Below, piece by piece: positions 41,577 to 50,965 of a DNA stretch of 64,000 bases. This DNA is from Cupriavidus sp. MP-37 (GTDB lineage: Bacteria; Pseudomonadota; Gammaproteobacteria; Burkholderiales; Burkholderiaceae), in NCBI RefSeq assembly GCF_020618415.1, contig NZ_CP085344.1:496001-560000 (forward strand). Reading direction: 5' to 3'. Position 1 is the first letter of the stretch. Each line of letters starts with the position of its first letter. A model generated the notes under the pieces. It was not told the origin of the DNA. It did not search any database and saw only the letters and a program-made list of their open reading frames with translations. The translations under genes and the position numbers were made by a program.

Positions 41577-43763
41577 ATGTCGACCGCTTCCACTTCAGGG
41601 CTGCACCTGAAGACCTCTCACCGCGTGCTGCGCGACGCGGTCGAATTGTTGTCCTCGATGCGCTTTGCGATCGCGCTGCTGACGGTGATCTCGATCGCCA
41701 GCGTGATCGGCACCGTGCTCAAGCAGAACGAGCCGTATCCGAACTACGTCAACCAGTTCGGCCCGTTCTGGGCCGAGGTGTTCCACACGCTGTCGCTGCA
41801 GAAGGTCTACGGTTCGTGGTGGTTCCTGCTGATCCTGGCCTTCCTGGTGGTGTCCACCAGCCTGTGCCTGGTGCGCAACGCGCCCAAGATGATCGCGGAC
41901 ATGCGCTCGTGGAAGGACCATGTGCGCGAGCGCAGCCTGCGCGCCTTCCATCATCGCGGCGAGTTCGACGGCGCCCGCCCGCGCGCCGAGGCCGTGGGCC
42001 GGCTGTCGGCGCTGCTGCGCAACCGCGGCTACCGCATCAAGGCGGTCGAGCATGACGGCGCCACGCTGCTGGCCGCCAAGGCCGGCGCCGCCAACAAGGT
42101 CGGCTATATCCTGGCGCACACCGCCATCGTGGTGATCTGCATCGGCGGCCTGCTCGACGGCGACCTGCTGATCCGCGCGCAGATGTGGCTGGGCGACAAG
42201 ACCCCGCTGCGCGGCAACGCGGTGATCAGCGAGATCCCGCCGCAGCACCGGCTGTCGGTGAACAACCCGGGCTTCCGCGGCAACGCCTACGTGCCCGAGG
42301 GCTCGACCGTCTCCACCGCCATCCTCAACATTGCCGACGGGGCGCTGGTGCAGGACCTGCCGTTCGCGATCACGCTCAAGAAGTTCAAGGTCGATTTCTA
42401 CGAGACCGGCATGCCCAAGCTGTTTGCCTCGGACGTGATCGTGACCGACCGCGCCACCGGCAAGCAGACCGAGGCCACCATCAAGGTGAACGAGCCGCTG
42501 ATCGTCGACGGCATCGCCATCTACCAGTCCAGCTTCGAGGACGGCGGTTCGCGCCTGAAGTTCGTCGGCTATCCGATGCAGGGCAGCGGCCACGCCACCT
42601 TCACCCTCGACGGCGCGGTGGGCGGCAACAAGCCGCTGGCCGGCACCGGCACCAGCGCGGACAGCGACGGCCTGACGGTGGAGTTCAGCGACTTCCGGCT
42701 GATGAATATCGAGAACGTCACCGATGCCTCGGGCAAGCCCGATGCGCGCGGCGTGGCGCGCAAGTCGTTCAACGAAACGCTGGAAAAGCACCTTGGCGCC
42801 GCCGCCAGCACCGACCGCGCCAAGACCCTGCGCAATGTCGGCCCGTCGGTGCAGTACAAGCTGCGCGACCGCACCGGGCAGGCGCGCGAGTACAACAACT
42901 ACATGGTGCCGGTGCAGATGGACGGCCAGTCGGTGTTCCTGGCCGGCATGCGCGAGTCGCCGAGCGAGCCGTTCCGCTACCTGCGCATTCCCGCCGACGA
43001 CCAGAGCAGCGTGGCCGACTGGATGCGCCTGCGCGCCGCACTGCAGGACCGCGCCCTGCGCGGCGAGGCCGCGCGCCGCTTTGCGCTGGCATCGATGCCT
43101 GGCGACGACAAGGCCGAGCTGCGCCGGCAACTGGCCGAAAGCGCGCTGCGCGCGCTCGACCTGTTCGCGGGCGCGACGCGCCCCACGCCGGATTCGCCGC
43201 CGGGCGGCTTTACCGCCATCGCCGCCTTCCTGGAAAAATCGGTGCCGCCGGCCGAGCAGCAGAAGGCCGCCGACGTGCTGCTGAAGATCCTGAACGGTTC
43301 GATGTGGGAGCTGTGGCAGCTTGCGCGCGCGCAGGACCAGTTGCCGGTGGTGGCCAACAGTGCCCAGAGCGGCGCCTTCCTGCAGCAGGCCATCAATGCG
43401 CTGTCGGATAGTTTCTTCTACGGCGCACCGGTGTTCCTGCAGCTCGACGACTTCCAGGAAATCAAGGCCAGCGTGTTCCAGCTGACCCGTGCGCCGGGCA
43501 AGAACATCGTGTATCTTGGCTGTCTGCTGCTGGTGCTGGGCGTGTTCGCCATGTTCTATATCCGCGAACGCCGGGTCTGGGTCTGGGTGAAAGACCAGCC
43601 CGCCACGGGCGACACCGACGCCGCCAGCCATGTGCTGATGGCGATGTCGACCCAGCGCCGCACCATGGATTTCGAGAAGGAATTCACCGCGCTGCGCGAT
43701 GACATCGGCCGCGCCGCCGGAGGCCGCAACGCCGCCCGCGAGCCCGCCGGCACTTCCCACTGA
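41577..43763 (+). CDS. resB: Cytochrome c biogenesis protein ResB (Ccs1)
   Basis: This 728-residue membrane protein is one half of the System II haem delivery and ligation complex. The N-terminal block (LLSSMRFAIALLTVISIASV, then IGTVLKQNEPYPNYVNQFGP) is typical. Membrane segments lie near residues 25-45, 80-100 and 175-195 and one near the C-terminus (about 650-670), with a large periplasmic domain between the last two. ccsA begins 16 bases after its stop. Confidence 0.95.
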   Translation: MSTASTSGLHLKTSHRVLRDAVELLSSMRFAIALLTVISIASVIGTVLKQNEPYPNYVNQFGPFWAEVFHTLSLQKVYGSWWFLLILAFLVVSTSLCLVRNAPKMIADMRSWKDHVRERSLRAFHHRGEFDGARPRAEAVGRLSALLRNRGYRIKAVEHDGATLLAAKAGAANKVGYILAHTAIVVICIGGLLDGDLLIRAQMWLGDKTPLRGNAVISEIPPQHRLSVNNPGFRGNAYVPEGSTVSTAILNIADGALVQDLPFAITLKKFKVDFYETGMPKLFASDVIVTDRATGKQTEATIKVNEPLIVDGIAIYQSSFEDGGSRLKFVGYPMQGSGHATFTLDGAVGGNKPLAGTGTSADSDGLTVEFSDFRLMNIENVTDASGKPDARGVARKSFNETLEKHLGAAASTDRAKTLRNVGPSVQYKLRDRTGQAREYNNYMVPVQMDGQSVFLAGMRESPSEPFRYLRIPADDQSSVADWMRLRAALQDRALRGEAARRFALASMPGDDKAELRRQLAESALRALDLFAGATRPTPDSPPGGFTAIAAFLEKSVPPAEQQKAADVLLKILNGSMWELWQLARAQDQLPVVANSAQSGAFLQQAINALSDSFFYGAPVFLQLDDFQEIKASVFQLTRAPGKNIVYLGCLLLVLGVFAMFYIRERRVWVWVKDQPATGDTDAASHVLMAMSTQRRTMDFEKEFTALRDDIGRAAGGRNAAREPAGTSH

Positions 43764-43779
43764 ATCGAGCAGGTACGCT

Positions 43780-44979
43780 ATGTCCTCAAACGTGAACCAG
43801 GCCGGTCCCGCCATGCGCGGCACCCCGCGCGCCGACACCGGCGCCGACGAGGCCTACCTCGAACCTTCCTTCCTGCGCCGCCTGAGCTGGGTGGACTGGC
43901 TGTTCGCGCTGGCGCTGGCCGCGGGTGCCGGCGTGGCGCTGTCGCAATACGGGCAATGGATGGATGGCTACGACAAGGCCGTGCTGATCGGCGCCGTGCC
44001 GACGTTTGCACTGCTCGGCTGGCACTGGAAGCCGGTGCGGCCGCTGATGGTGGCGCTGGCGGTGCTGTCGCTGTTCGCGATCCAGCTCTACCAGGGCCAG
44101 CTGGCGCGCGCCGACCAGGCCTTCTTCCTGAAGTACTTCCTGTCGAGCCAGTCGGCCATCCTGTGGATGAGCGCGCTGGTGTTCCTGTCCACGCTGTTCT
44201 ACTGGGTCGGGCTGGCCACGCGCTCCGAGACCGGCTACAGCATCGGCAGCAAGCTGTGCTGGGGCGCGGTGGTGCTGGGCTTCACCGGCATGCTGGTGCG
44301 CTGGTACGAGTCGTACCTGATCGGCACCGATATCGGCCATATCCCCATCTCGAACCTGTATGAAGTGTTCGTGCTGTTCACGCTGATCACTTCGCTGTTC
44401 TACCTGTACTACGAAGGCCGCTATGCCACCCGCGCGCTGGGCCCGTTCGTGATGCTGGTGGTGTCGGCCGCGGTCGGCTTCCTGCTGTGGTACACGGTCA
44501 GCCGCAACGCGCAGGAAATCCAGCCGCTGGTGCCCGCGCTGCAAAGCTGGTGGATGAAGATCCATGTGCCGGCCAACTTTATCGGCTACGGCACCTTCGC
44601 GCTCGCGGCGATGGTCGCGGTGGCCTACCTGCTCAAGCAGCGCGGGGTCATGGCCGAGCGCCTGCCGTCGCTGGAACTGCTCGACGACGTGATGTACAAG
44701 GCGATCGCGGTCGGCTTTGCCTTCTTCACCATCGCCACCATCCTCGGCGCGCTGTGGGCGGCCGAGGCCTGGGGCGGCTACTGGAGCTGGGATCCCAAGG
44801 AGACCTGGGCGCTGATCGTCTGGCTCAATTACGCGGCCTGGCTGCATATGCGGCTGATGAAGGGCCTGCGCGGCACGGTGGCGGCCTGGTGGGCGCTGGT
44901 CGGCCTGCTGGTGACGACCTTTGCGTTCCTCGGCGTGAACATGTTCCTGTCGGGGCTGCACAGCTACGGCGAACTCTGA
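43780..44979 (+). CDS. ccsA: Cytochrome c biogenesis protein CcsA (ResC-type)
   Basis: This 399-residue polytopic protein is the partner of ResB. Its tryptophan-rich haem-handling (WWD) motif is WGGYWSWDPKETWALI, with flanking conserved histidines (KIHVPANFIGY and AAWLHMRLMKG). About eight to nine membrane segments are visible. ATG 43780 follows an AGG site; upstream in-frame codons overlap resB. Databases may call it CcsB. A strong terminator follows. Confidence 0.95.
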   Translation: MSSNVNQAGPAMRGTPRADTGADEAYLEPSFLRRLSWVDWLFALALAAGAGVALSQYGQWMDGYDKAVLIGAVPTFALLGWHWKPVRPLMVALAVLSLFAIQLYQGQLARADQAFFLKYFLSSQSAILWMSALVFLSTLFYWVGLATRSETGYSIGSKLCWGAVVLGFTGMLVRWYESYLIGTDIGHIPISNLYEVFVLFTLITSLFYLYYEGRYATRALGPFVMLVVSAAVGFLLWYTVSRNAQEIQPLVPALQSWWMKIHVPANFIGYGTFALAAMVAVAYLLKQRGVMAERLPSLELLDDVMYKAIAVGFAFFTIATILGALWAAEAWGGYWSWDPKETWALIVWLNYAAWLHMRLMKGLRGTVAAWWALVGLLVTTFAFLGVNMFLSGLHSYGEL

Positions 44980-45000
44980 CGCGCGCCTGCTGCGCAGCAA

Positions 45001-45027
45001 AAACCTGCCTTCGGGCAGGTTTTTTTT
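45001..45027 (+). terminator. Intrinsic terminator after ccsA
   Basis: AAACCTGCC and GGCAGGTTT form a 9-bp stem with a TTCG tetraloop and eight T. It ends the resB-ccsA transcript. Confidence 0.92.
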
Positions 45028-45056
45028 CGACTTTTTTCAAATTTTTCGGGCGCGGC

Positions 45057-45086
45057 GGGAATAAACAGATCACATCCGGTGTTTAC
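45057..45086 (+). promoter_or_regulatory. Candidate ECF-sigma promoter
   Basis: GGGAATAAAC (45057-45066) and CCGGTGTTTAC (45076-45086) resemble the two blocks of ECF-type promoters. They sit about 50 bases before the lipoprotein gene that heads a sigma/anti-sigma operon. Autoregulation is inferred. Confidence 0.4.
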
Positions 45087-45136
45087 TTGAGGGACGGTGC
45101 CGGCTGGCGGCACCGGTTTGCATGGAGAACAAGATC

Positions 45137-45574
45137 ATGGCAAGTCTGCGTCGTAACGCTGCTGCATCCCTCGTTCGTCCCGGCGCGCTCGCGCTTGGCT
45201 GCGCGGCCGTCCTGCTCGCCGGTTGTGCCGGCATGGGCATGGGTGGCGGCAGCGCCGGCAATATGCCGCCCACGGTGAAGGTGACCAACGGCGTGCTGAC
45301 CGATCCGCAGGGCCTGACGCTGTACACCTTTGACCGCGACACCGCCGGCAGCGGCAAGAGCGCCTGCAACGGCCCCTGCGCCACCAACTGGCCGCCGCTG
45401 ATGGCCGCCCCGGGCACCAGTGGCTCGGGCCAGTACACCATCATCACGCGCGACGACGGCAGCAAGCAGTGGGCCTACCGCGGCCAGCCACTGTACCGCT
45501 TCGCCAAGGACGCCAAGCCGGGCGACCGCACCGGCGACAACGTCAACAACGTCTGGCACGTGGCCAAGCCCTGA
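45137..45574 (+). CDS. COG4315-type repeat lipoprotein, unknown function
   Basis: This 145-residue predicted lipoprotein has a lipobox LLAGC at about residue 34, then Met/Gly-rich sequence. Two copies of the YxFxxD-type repeat follow (LTLYTFDRDTAGSGKSACNG and QPLYRFAKDAKPGDRTGDN). Such proteins are often linked to ECF sigma factors; their function is unknown to me. ATG 45137 is preferred because GGAGA (45124-45128) would be its ribosome site; ATG 45122 in frame is an alternative. Confidence 0.8.
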   Translation: MASLRRNAAASLVRPGALALGCAAVLLAGCAGMGMGGGSAGNMPPTVKVTNGVLTDPQGLTLYTFDRDTAGSGKSACNGPCATNWPPLMAAPGTSGSGQYTIITRDDGSKQWAYRGQPLYRFAKDAKPGDRTGDNVNNVWHVAKP

Positions 45575-45623
45575 GGCGGCGGCAGCCATCCCCATAGCCA
45601 CCACAGTCCCGACAGCCACCGGC

Positions 45624-46163
45624 ATGGATGGGTTTGACGGCCAGCTCGTTGCGCTGGCGCCGCGGTTGCGGCGCCATGCGCGCGGCCTTACCGGCGACGC
45701 GGCGCTGGCTGACGACCTGGTGCAGGACACGCTCGAGCGCGCGCTGCGCTACCGCTGGCGCTTCCGCCTGCGCCCCGGTGCCTGGTGGGGCGACGGCGCC
45801 GACGGCCTGCTGCCGTGGCTGCTGACACTGATGCACCGCCTGCGCCTGAACGCCTTGCGCAGGAAGGACCTGGTGGTGGCCACCGATACCCTGCCCGAGG
45901 TCAGCGCGCCCGCGGAAGACCCGGGACTGCGCCGCGACCTGTCGCAGGCGCTGGCGCAGCTGCCCGAGCCGCAGCGCGCGGTGCTGCTGCTGGTCAGCCT
46001 GGAACAATTGACATACGCCGAGGCCGCGCGCGTGCTCGACATCCCGCAAGGCACGGTGATGTCGCGGCTGGCGCGGGCGCGCGAACAGATGCGGCGGCTG
46101 CTTGACGGCGCGGCGCCGAACCGGACTGCCACGGCCGCCAATCCGCTGCAACGGGTGAAATGA
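45624..46163 (+). CDS. ECF-family RNA polymerase sigma factor
   Basis: This 179-residue sigma factor has region 2 (DDLVQDTLERALRYRWRF) and region 4 with a helix-turn-helix (LTYAEAARVLDIPQGTVMSR). ATG 45624 starts just before region 2; the longer upstream frame overlaps the lipoprotein gene. It lies 49 bases after the lipoprotein and overlaps the anti-sigma gene by four bases, so the three are one operon. Confidence 0.92.
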   Translation: MDGFDGQLVALAPRLRRHARGLTGDAALADDLVQDTLERALRYRWRFRLRPGAWWGDGADGLLPWLLTLMHRLRLNALRRKDLVVATDTLPEVSAPAEDPGLRRDLSQALAQLPEPQRAVLLLVSLEQLTYAEAARVLDIPQGTVMSRLARAREQMRRLLDGAAPNRTATAANPLQRVK

Positions 46164-47023
46164 TGCCGGGCATCCACGAAGCCGATCTCCACGCCTACGC
46201 CGACGGCCAGCTGGCCGGCGCGCGCCGCGCCGCCGTTGAGGCCTACCTGGCGCAGCACCCGGACGCGGCGGCACAGGTGGCCGCCTGGCGCCGGCAGGCC
46301 GAGGCGCTGCACGGCGCGCTCGACCCCGTACTCAATGAGCCGGTGCCCCTGGCGGCCTTGCCGCCGGGTTTGCACGGCGATCGTGGCCGCCGCAGCGGCC
46401 GCGACGGCCGCCGCGATGGCGACCTTCCCTGGCCGCGCTGGACCATGGCGCTGGCGGCCACGTGCGTGTCGGTGGCGTTGCTGGCCGTGGGCGGCACGCT
46501 GGGCTGGCTGGCGCACGGCCGCCTCGGCGGCGGCACGCTGGTGCTGGCGCCCGGCGAGCGCTTTGCGCGCGAGGCGCTCGCCACGCACGCGGTCTACGCC
46601 CCGGAGATGCGCCACCCGGTAGAAGTCGCGGCGACCGAAGAGGCCCATCTTGTCGCCTGGCTGTCCAGGCGGCTGGGCACGGCACTGCAGGTGCCGGACC
46701 TGCGCGCGCAAGGCTTCCACCTGATCGGCGGACGGCTGGGCGTGGCCGAGGGCGGCCCGTCGGCGATCCTGATGTATGAAGCGGACGACGGCACGCGCCT
46801 GTCGCTGCAGCTGCGGCGCATGGCGCAGGGCACGCCCGATACCGGCTTTCGCGTCGAGCGCATGACGGGCGAGGGCGCGCGCCGGCGGGCGCCGGGCCGC
46901 GACCCGATGATGGCGTTCTACTGGATCGACCGCGACCTGGGCTTTGCGCTGGCAGGGCCGCTGGAACGCGCCCGGCTGCTGACGCTGGCGCAGGTGGTGT
47001 ACCAGCAATACCAGGGCGGATAA
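46160..47023 (+). CDS. Anti-sigma factor, membrane-anchored
   Basis: This 287-residue protein has an N-terminal anti-sigma-like region ([20 protein letters not shown]), one membrane segment at about residues 94-116 ([20 protein letters not shown]) and a periplasmic C-terminal domain. The zinc-anti-sigma His-x3-Cys-x2-Cys motif is absent, so metal-based redox sensing at that site is unlikely. It overlaps the sigma gene as ATGA. Confidence 0.85.
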   Translation: MMPGIHEADLHAYADGQLAGARRAAVEAYLAQHPDAAAQVAAWRRQAEALHGALDPVLNEPVPLAALPPGLHGDRGRRSGRDGRRDGDLPWPRWTMALAATCVSVALLAVGGTLGWLAHGRLGGGTLVLAPGERFAREALATHAVYAPEMRHPVEVAATEEAHLVAWLSRRLGTALQVPDLRAQGFHLIGGRLGVAEGGPSAILMYEADDGTRLSLQLRRMAQGTPDTGFRVERMTGEGARRRAPGRDPMMAFYWIDRDLGFALAGPLERARLLTLAQVVYQQYQGG

Positions 47024-47193
47024 CGCACCCGCAGCGCGCTTGCGGCACATTGGCAGGCGCAGGCCTGCGTCATTTCGACGCCATCACAAAAAACTGTCAG
47101 GACTGGCCCGCACTCCACGACCAAGCCCGGAGTCCAATCCTGCAAGCACGCGGCGCCGCCGGCGCCGGCACGATCAGGCAATCGAGGAAAACC

Positions 47194-48195
47194 ATGCTGA
47201 TTCCTTCCCCCAAATGGCTGCGCGGCGACGACATTGCCGCCAGCGAGATCACGCCGCGCCATGTCTTCGAAGCGCGCCGCCGCATGCTGGCGCTCGCTGC
47301 CGCGGGTGCTGCCGGCGGCACGCTGGCACCGTGGTTCGCGCGCCAGGCCTTCGCGCAAGGCCAGCATGGCGCCAGGCTGCCCGCCACGCCGAACAACACC
47401 TACGTCATCACCGAGAAGCGCACGCCCTACGAAGAGGTGACCACCTACAACAACTTCTACGAGTTCGGCACCGACAAGTCCGACCCGGCGCGCCACGCCG
47501 GCACGCTGCGTCCGCGCCCGTGGCAGGTGGCGGTCGAAGGGCTGGTGAAGAAGCCCAAGGTCTATGACCTGGACGAGCTGACGAAGCTGGCGCCGATGGA
47601 GGAGCGCGTCTACCGGCTGCGCTGCGTCGAGGGCTGGTCGATGGTGATCCCGTGGATCGGCTATCCGCTGGCCGAACTGATCCGCCGCGTCGAGCCGCAG
47701 CCGGGCGCGAAGTACGTGCAGTTCATCACGCTGGCGGACAAGAAGCAGATGCCCGGCCTCAGCAGCGGCGTGCTCGACTGGCCGTACAGCGAGGGCCTGC
47801 GCATGGATGAAGCCATGCACCCGCTGGCGCTGCTGACCTTTGGCCTGTACGGCGAGGTGCTGCCCAACCAGAACGGCGCGCCGGTGCGCATGGTGGTGCC
47901 GTGGAAATACGGCTTCAAGAGCGCCAAGTCGATCGTGAAAATCCGCTTCGTCGACAAGCAGCCGCCGACTAGCTGGAACCTGGCGGCACCGCAGGAATAC
48001 GGCTTTTACTCGAACGTGAACCCGGATGTCGACCATCCGCGCTGGAGCCAGGCGACCGAGCGCCGCATCGGCGAAGAGCGCGGCAGCGGCTTTGGCGCGC
48101 TGTTCGCGCCCAAGCGCAAGACCCTGCCGTTCAACGGCTATGGCCAGCAGGTGGCGGCGCTGTACCAGGGCATGGACCTGAAGAAGTTCTTCTGA
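47194..48195 (+). CDS. msrP: Periplasmic methionine sulfoxide reductase MsrP (molybdopterin)
   Basis: This 333-residue Mo-molybdopterin enzyme repairs oxidised methionines in periplasmic proteins. A twin-arginine signal ([17 protein letters not shown]) covers residues about 27-52. The Mo-ligand Cys is in [12 protein letters not shown] 47194 follows GAGGAAA; the longer upstream frame lacks family similarity. Its stop overlaps the msrQ start. It follows the sigma/anti-sigma genes after 170 bases, with no promoter that I can name. Confidence 0.96.
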   Translation: MLIPSPKWLRGDDIAASEITPRHVFEARRRMLALAAAGAAGGTLAPWFARQAFAQGQHGARLPATPNNTYVITEKRTPYEEVTTYNNFYEFGTDKSDPARHAGTLRPRPWQVAVEGLVKKPKVYDLDELTKLAPMEERVYRLRCVEGWSMVIPWIGYPLAELIRRVEPQPGAKYVQFITLADKKQMPGLSSGVLDWPYSEGLRMDEAMHPLALLTFGLYGEVLPNQNGAPVRMVVPWKYGFKSAKSIVKIRFVDKQPPTSWNLAAPQEYGFYSNVNPDVDHPRWSQATERRIGEERGSGFGALFAPKRKTLPFNGYGQQVAALYQGMDLKKFF

Positions 48196-48893
48196 TGCAG
48201 GGCGAACGCATGGCCACCTCTTCTCCCGCCGCCGCGGCCGCCGCGCGCAAGCCGGCTGGCCTCGCCACGCTGGCGCCGCAGCGGGTGCGCGCGCTCAAGC
48301 TCGCGCTGTGGCTGCTGGCGCTGCTGCCGTTCGTGCGGCTGCTGTACCTGGGCGCGACCGGACAGTTCGGCGCCAATCCGCTGGAATTCGTCACGCGCTC
48401 GACCGGCACCTGGACGCTGGTGATGCTGTGCCTGACGCTGGCGATCACGCCGCTGCGCCGCCTGACCGGCTGGAACTGGCTGATCAAGCTGCGGCGCATG
48501 CTGGGGCTGTTCGCGTTCTTCTACGGCCTGCAGCACTTCCTGCTGTGGATCGGCGTGGATCGCGGCTTCGACCTGGCCTACATGATCAAGGACGTGTACA
48601 AGCGCCCCTTCATCACGGTCGGTTTCACCGCCTTCATGCTGATGGTGCCGCTGGCACTGACCTCGACCAACGGCATGGTGCGCCGCCTCGGCGGCAAGCG
48701 CTGGCAGGCGCTGCACCGGCTGGTCTATGCCATTGCGGTGCTGGCCATCCTGCACTACTGGTGGCACAAGGCGGGCAAGAACGACTTCGGCGAGGTCTCG
48801 ATCTACGCCGCGGTGGTGTTCGTTCTGCTGGGGATGCGGGTGTGGTGGCGGCTGCGCAAGCCAGCCGCCGGGACGCGCCAGCCCGCCGCATAA
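48195..48893 (+). CDS. msrQ: Haem-binding membrane subunit MsrQ
   Basis: This 232-residue protein with five to six membrane segments feeds quinol or flavin electrons to MsrP. Haem-ligand histidines are visible in YGLQHFLLW, ALHRLVY and LHYWWHKA. ATG 48195 shares one base with the msrP stop (TGATG). ATG 48210 is an alternative start. Confidence 0.94.
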   Translation: MQGERMATSSPAAAAAARKPAGLATLAPQRVRALKLALWLLALLPFVRLLYLGATGQFGANPLEFVTRSTGTWTLVMLCLTLAITPLRRLTGWNWLIKLRRMLGLFAFFYGLQHFLLWIGVDRGFDLAYMIKDVYKRPFITVGFTAFMLMVPLALTSTNGMVRRLGGKRWQALHRLVYAIAVLAILHYWWHKAGKNDFGEVSIYAAVVFVLLGMRVWWRLRKPAAGTRQPAA

Positions 48894-48919
48894 GCAGCGG
48901 CGGACCGGGCTGTGGGAAC

Positions 48920-50179
48920 TCAGTCCTGCAGCAGGCGCTCGTCGCGGAACAGGTCTTCGACCAGCTCGCGCTCGCGCACCAGGTGCACCTTGCCGCCGTC
49001 GACCATCACTTCGGCGGCGCGCGGGCGCGTGTTGTAGTTGGAGCTCATGGTGAAGCCGTAGGCGCCGGCCGACATCACCGCCAGCAGGTCGCCGGGCTGC
49101 ACCGCCAGCGCGCGGTCGCGGCCGAGCCAGTCGCCCGATTCGCACACGGGGCCGACGATGTCGTAGGTCACCGCCGCGCCGTCGCGCAGCGCCACCGGCT
49201 CGATGCGGTGGTAGGCCTCGTACATGGCCGGGCGCGCCAGGTCGTTCATGGCGGCGTCGACGATGCAGAAGTTCTTGGCCGCGCCCGGCTTGAGGAACTC
49301 GACCTGCGTCAGCAGCACGCCGGCGTTGCCCACCAGCGAGCGGCCCGGCTCGAACAGCACCTCGCGGTGGCCATGGCCGCGTGCGGCGACGCGCTCCAGC
49401 AGCGTGGTGGCGAAGCCGGTGATGTCCGGCGGAGTCTCGTCGGTGTAGGTGATGCCGAGGCCGCCGCCCACGTCGATGTGTTCCAGGCTGATGCCTTCGC
49501 GCTCGAGCGCCTCGACCACGTCCAGCACTTTGTCCAGTGCTTCCAGGTAGGGCTCGACCTCGGTGATCTGCGAACCGATATGGCAGTCGATGCCGGTCAC
49601 TTCCAGGTGCGGCAGCGCGGCCGCGGCGCGGTAGGTCGGCAGCACGTCTTCGAAGGCGATGCCGAACTTGTTGCCCTTGAGGCCGGTGGAGATATACGGG
49701 TGGGTCTTGGCATCGACGTCGGGATTGATGCGCAGCGACACGCGCGCACGCTTGCCGACGCGGCCCGCCACCTCGTTGAGGCGGTCCAGTTCGGGGATCG
49801 ATTCGACGTTGAAGCAGCGCACGTCCTGCGCCAGCGCCAGCTCCATTTCGGCCGCGCTTTTGCCCACACCCGAGAACACCACCTTGCGCGGATCCCCGCC
49901 GGCGGCCAGCACGCGCTTGAGCTCCCCGCCCGAGACGATATCGAAGCCCGCGCCCAGCCGGGCGAATACCTGCAGCACCGCCAGGTTCGAATTCGCCTTC
50001 ATCGCGTACTGCACCTGCGCCTTGCGGCCCGCGCAGGCGGCGGCATAGGCCTGGTACGCGGCGGTCAGCGCCGCGCGCGAATAGACGTAGGTAGGCGTGC
50101 CGAACTCGGCGGCGATGCGCGCCAGCGGCACTTGCTCGACGGCAAGCGCGCCGTCCTGGCGGTGGAAAAATGCGGTCAT
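48920..50179 (-). CDS. lysA: Diaminopimelate decarboxylase
   Basis: This 419-residue PLP enzyme makes lysine from meso-diaminopimelate. The PLP Lys61 is in VQYAMKANSN, HIDVGGGLGITY binds phosphate, and the catalytic Cys is in GPVCESGDWLGRD. ATG 50179 gives the family N-terminus; the longer upstream frame overlaps lptM. It lies two bases after the lptM stop on the same strand. Confidence 0.97.
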   Translation of the reverse strand: MTAFFHRQDGALAVEQVPLARIAAEFGTPTYVYSRAALTAAYQAYAAACAGRKAQVQYAMKANSNLAVLQVFARLGAGFDIVSGGELKRVLAAGGDPRKVVFSGVGKSAAEMELALAQDVRCFNVESIPELDRLNEVAGRVGKRARVSLRINPDVDAKTHPYISTGLKGNKFGIAFEDVLPTYRAAAALPHLEVTGIDCHIGSQITEVEPYLEALDKVLDVVEALEREGISLEHIDVGGGLGITYTDETPPDITGFATTLLERVAARGHGHREVLFEPGRSLVGNAGVLLTQVEFLKPGAAKNFCIVDAAMNDLARPAMYEAYHRIEPVALRDGAAVTYDIVGPVCESGDWLGRDRALAVQPGDLLAVMSAGAYGFTMSSNYNTRPRAAEVMVDGGKVHLVRERELVEDLFRDERLLQD

Positions 50180-50181
50180 GG

Positions 50182-50403
50182 TTATCGGGTGGTGGGGGCG
50201 GCGGGGGACGATGCCGGGGCCGGCGCGGTCGGGGTGGCCGGCACGGCATCGGCACGGCCCAGCCCCGGATCCGGCACGGTCGGCGGAGTCGGCTCGGGCG
50301 GCACCTTGGGCAGGGTCAGCGGCCCGCGGATACCGCATCCGCCCAGCAGGGGCATCGCAAGGGCGGCGGCAAACGCCGATACAATCGCAACACGACGCAG
50401 CAT
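50182..50403 (-). CDS. lptM: LptM-like small lipoprotein
   Basis: This 73-residue predicted outer-membrane lipoprotein has the lipobox LLGGC with the modified Cys at 23, followed by GIRGPLTLP, the LptM/YifL signature, and a Pro/Ala-rich tail. LptM helps LptDE assembly in E. coli. It lies upstream of lysA with a two-base gap, matching the yifL-lysA or lptM-lysA-type neighbourhood. It is divergent from cyaY. Confidence 0.88.
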   Translation of the reverse strand: MLRRVAIVSAFAAALAMPLLGGCGIRGPLTLPKVPPEPTPPTVPDPGLGRADAVPATPTAPAPASSPAAPTTR

Positions 50404-50547
50404 CGGGTCGTCCTTTTGGCTGTTGGCAAGGCGTTGGATGACGCGGCGCGATGGCCAGGCATCCGAAGGATTCTTAACAAAAAAAGCCGTTCGCGCCACG
50501 TACGCCCGGTCCGGGCAGCGGCGGCAACGGCGGTCTCGGAGTTTAGC

Positions 50548-50883
50548 ATGCCCCCCTTGAGCGAAAGCGAGTTCCTGGCCCTGGCCACGCGGGAGCTGGA
50601 CCGCATCGAAGCCGCGGTCGAGGCGGCCGCCGATGCGGCCGATGCCGATATTGAAATCAGCCGCACCGGCAACGTGATGGAACTGGAATTCGAGAACGGT
50701 TCCAAGATCATCATCAACAGCCAGGCGCCGATGCAGGAACTGTGGGTGGCCGCGCGCGCGGGCGGCTTCCACTTCCGCCGCGAGGGCGAGCGCTGGGTCG
50801 ATACGCGCAACGGCGGCGAGCTGTACGCGGCGCTGTCGGGCTATGTCAGCGAGCAGGCGGGCGCCAATCTCAGCCTGCAGTGA
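50548..50883 (+). CDS. cyaY: Frataxin-like iron-sulfur assembly protein CyaY
   Basis: This 111-residue protein binds iron and tunes IscS activity. The acidic first helix (LSESEFLALATRELDRIEAA) and the sheet segment EFENGSKIIINSQAPMQELW are typical. ATG 50548 gives the standard length; the upstream frame overlaps lptM antisense. It is divergent from lptM-lysA and convergent with mrcA. Confidence 0.96.
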   Translation: MPPLSESEFLALATRELDRIEAAVEAAADAADADIEISRTGNVMELEFENGSKIIINSQAPMQELWVAARAGGFHFRREGERWVDTRNGGELYAALSGYVSEQAGANLSLQ

Positions 50884-50921
50884 CGCCAGCCTCCCGCGGC
50901 GTACACGGGAGCGCAAAAAGT

Positions 50922-50945
50922 AAAGCCGGCCTCGCGGCCGGCTTT
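50922..50945. terminator. Bidirectional terminator cyaY / mrcA
   Basis: AAAGCCGGCC and GGCCGGCTTT form a 10-bp stem with loop TCGC. T-rich sequence follows on the minus strand (TTTACTTTTT) and a short TTT on the plus strand. It separates convergent genes. Confidence 0.82.
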
Positions 50946-50965
50946 CCGTTGTCTGGAGAGCGCGC

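Noticed and set aside
41595..43838. A 747-codon minus-strand frame opposite resB
   Set aside because: Antisense shadow of resB with low-complexity composition and no recognisable domain.
47058..47069. Palindrome CGCAGGCCTGCG before msrP as a terminator
   Set aside because: It has no loop or T-run and is easily explained by high GC content.
48138..50255. A 705-codon minus-strand frame across msrQ and lysA
   Set aside because: Alternate-frame shadow of lysA and antisense of msrQ; no domain.
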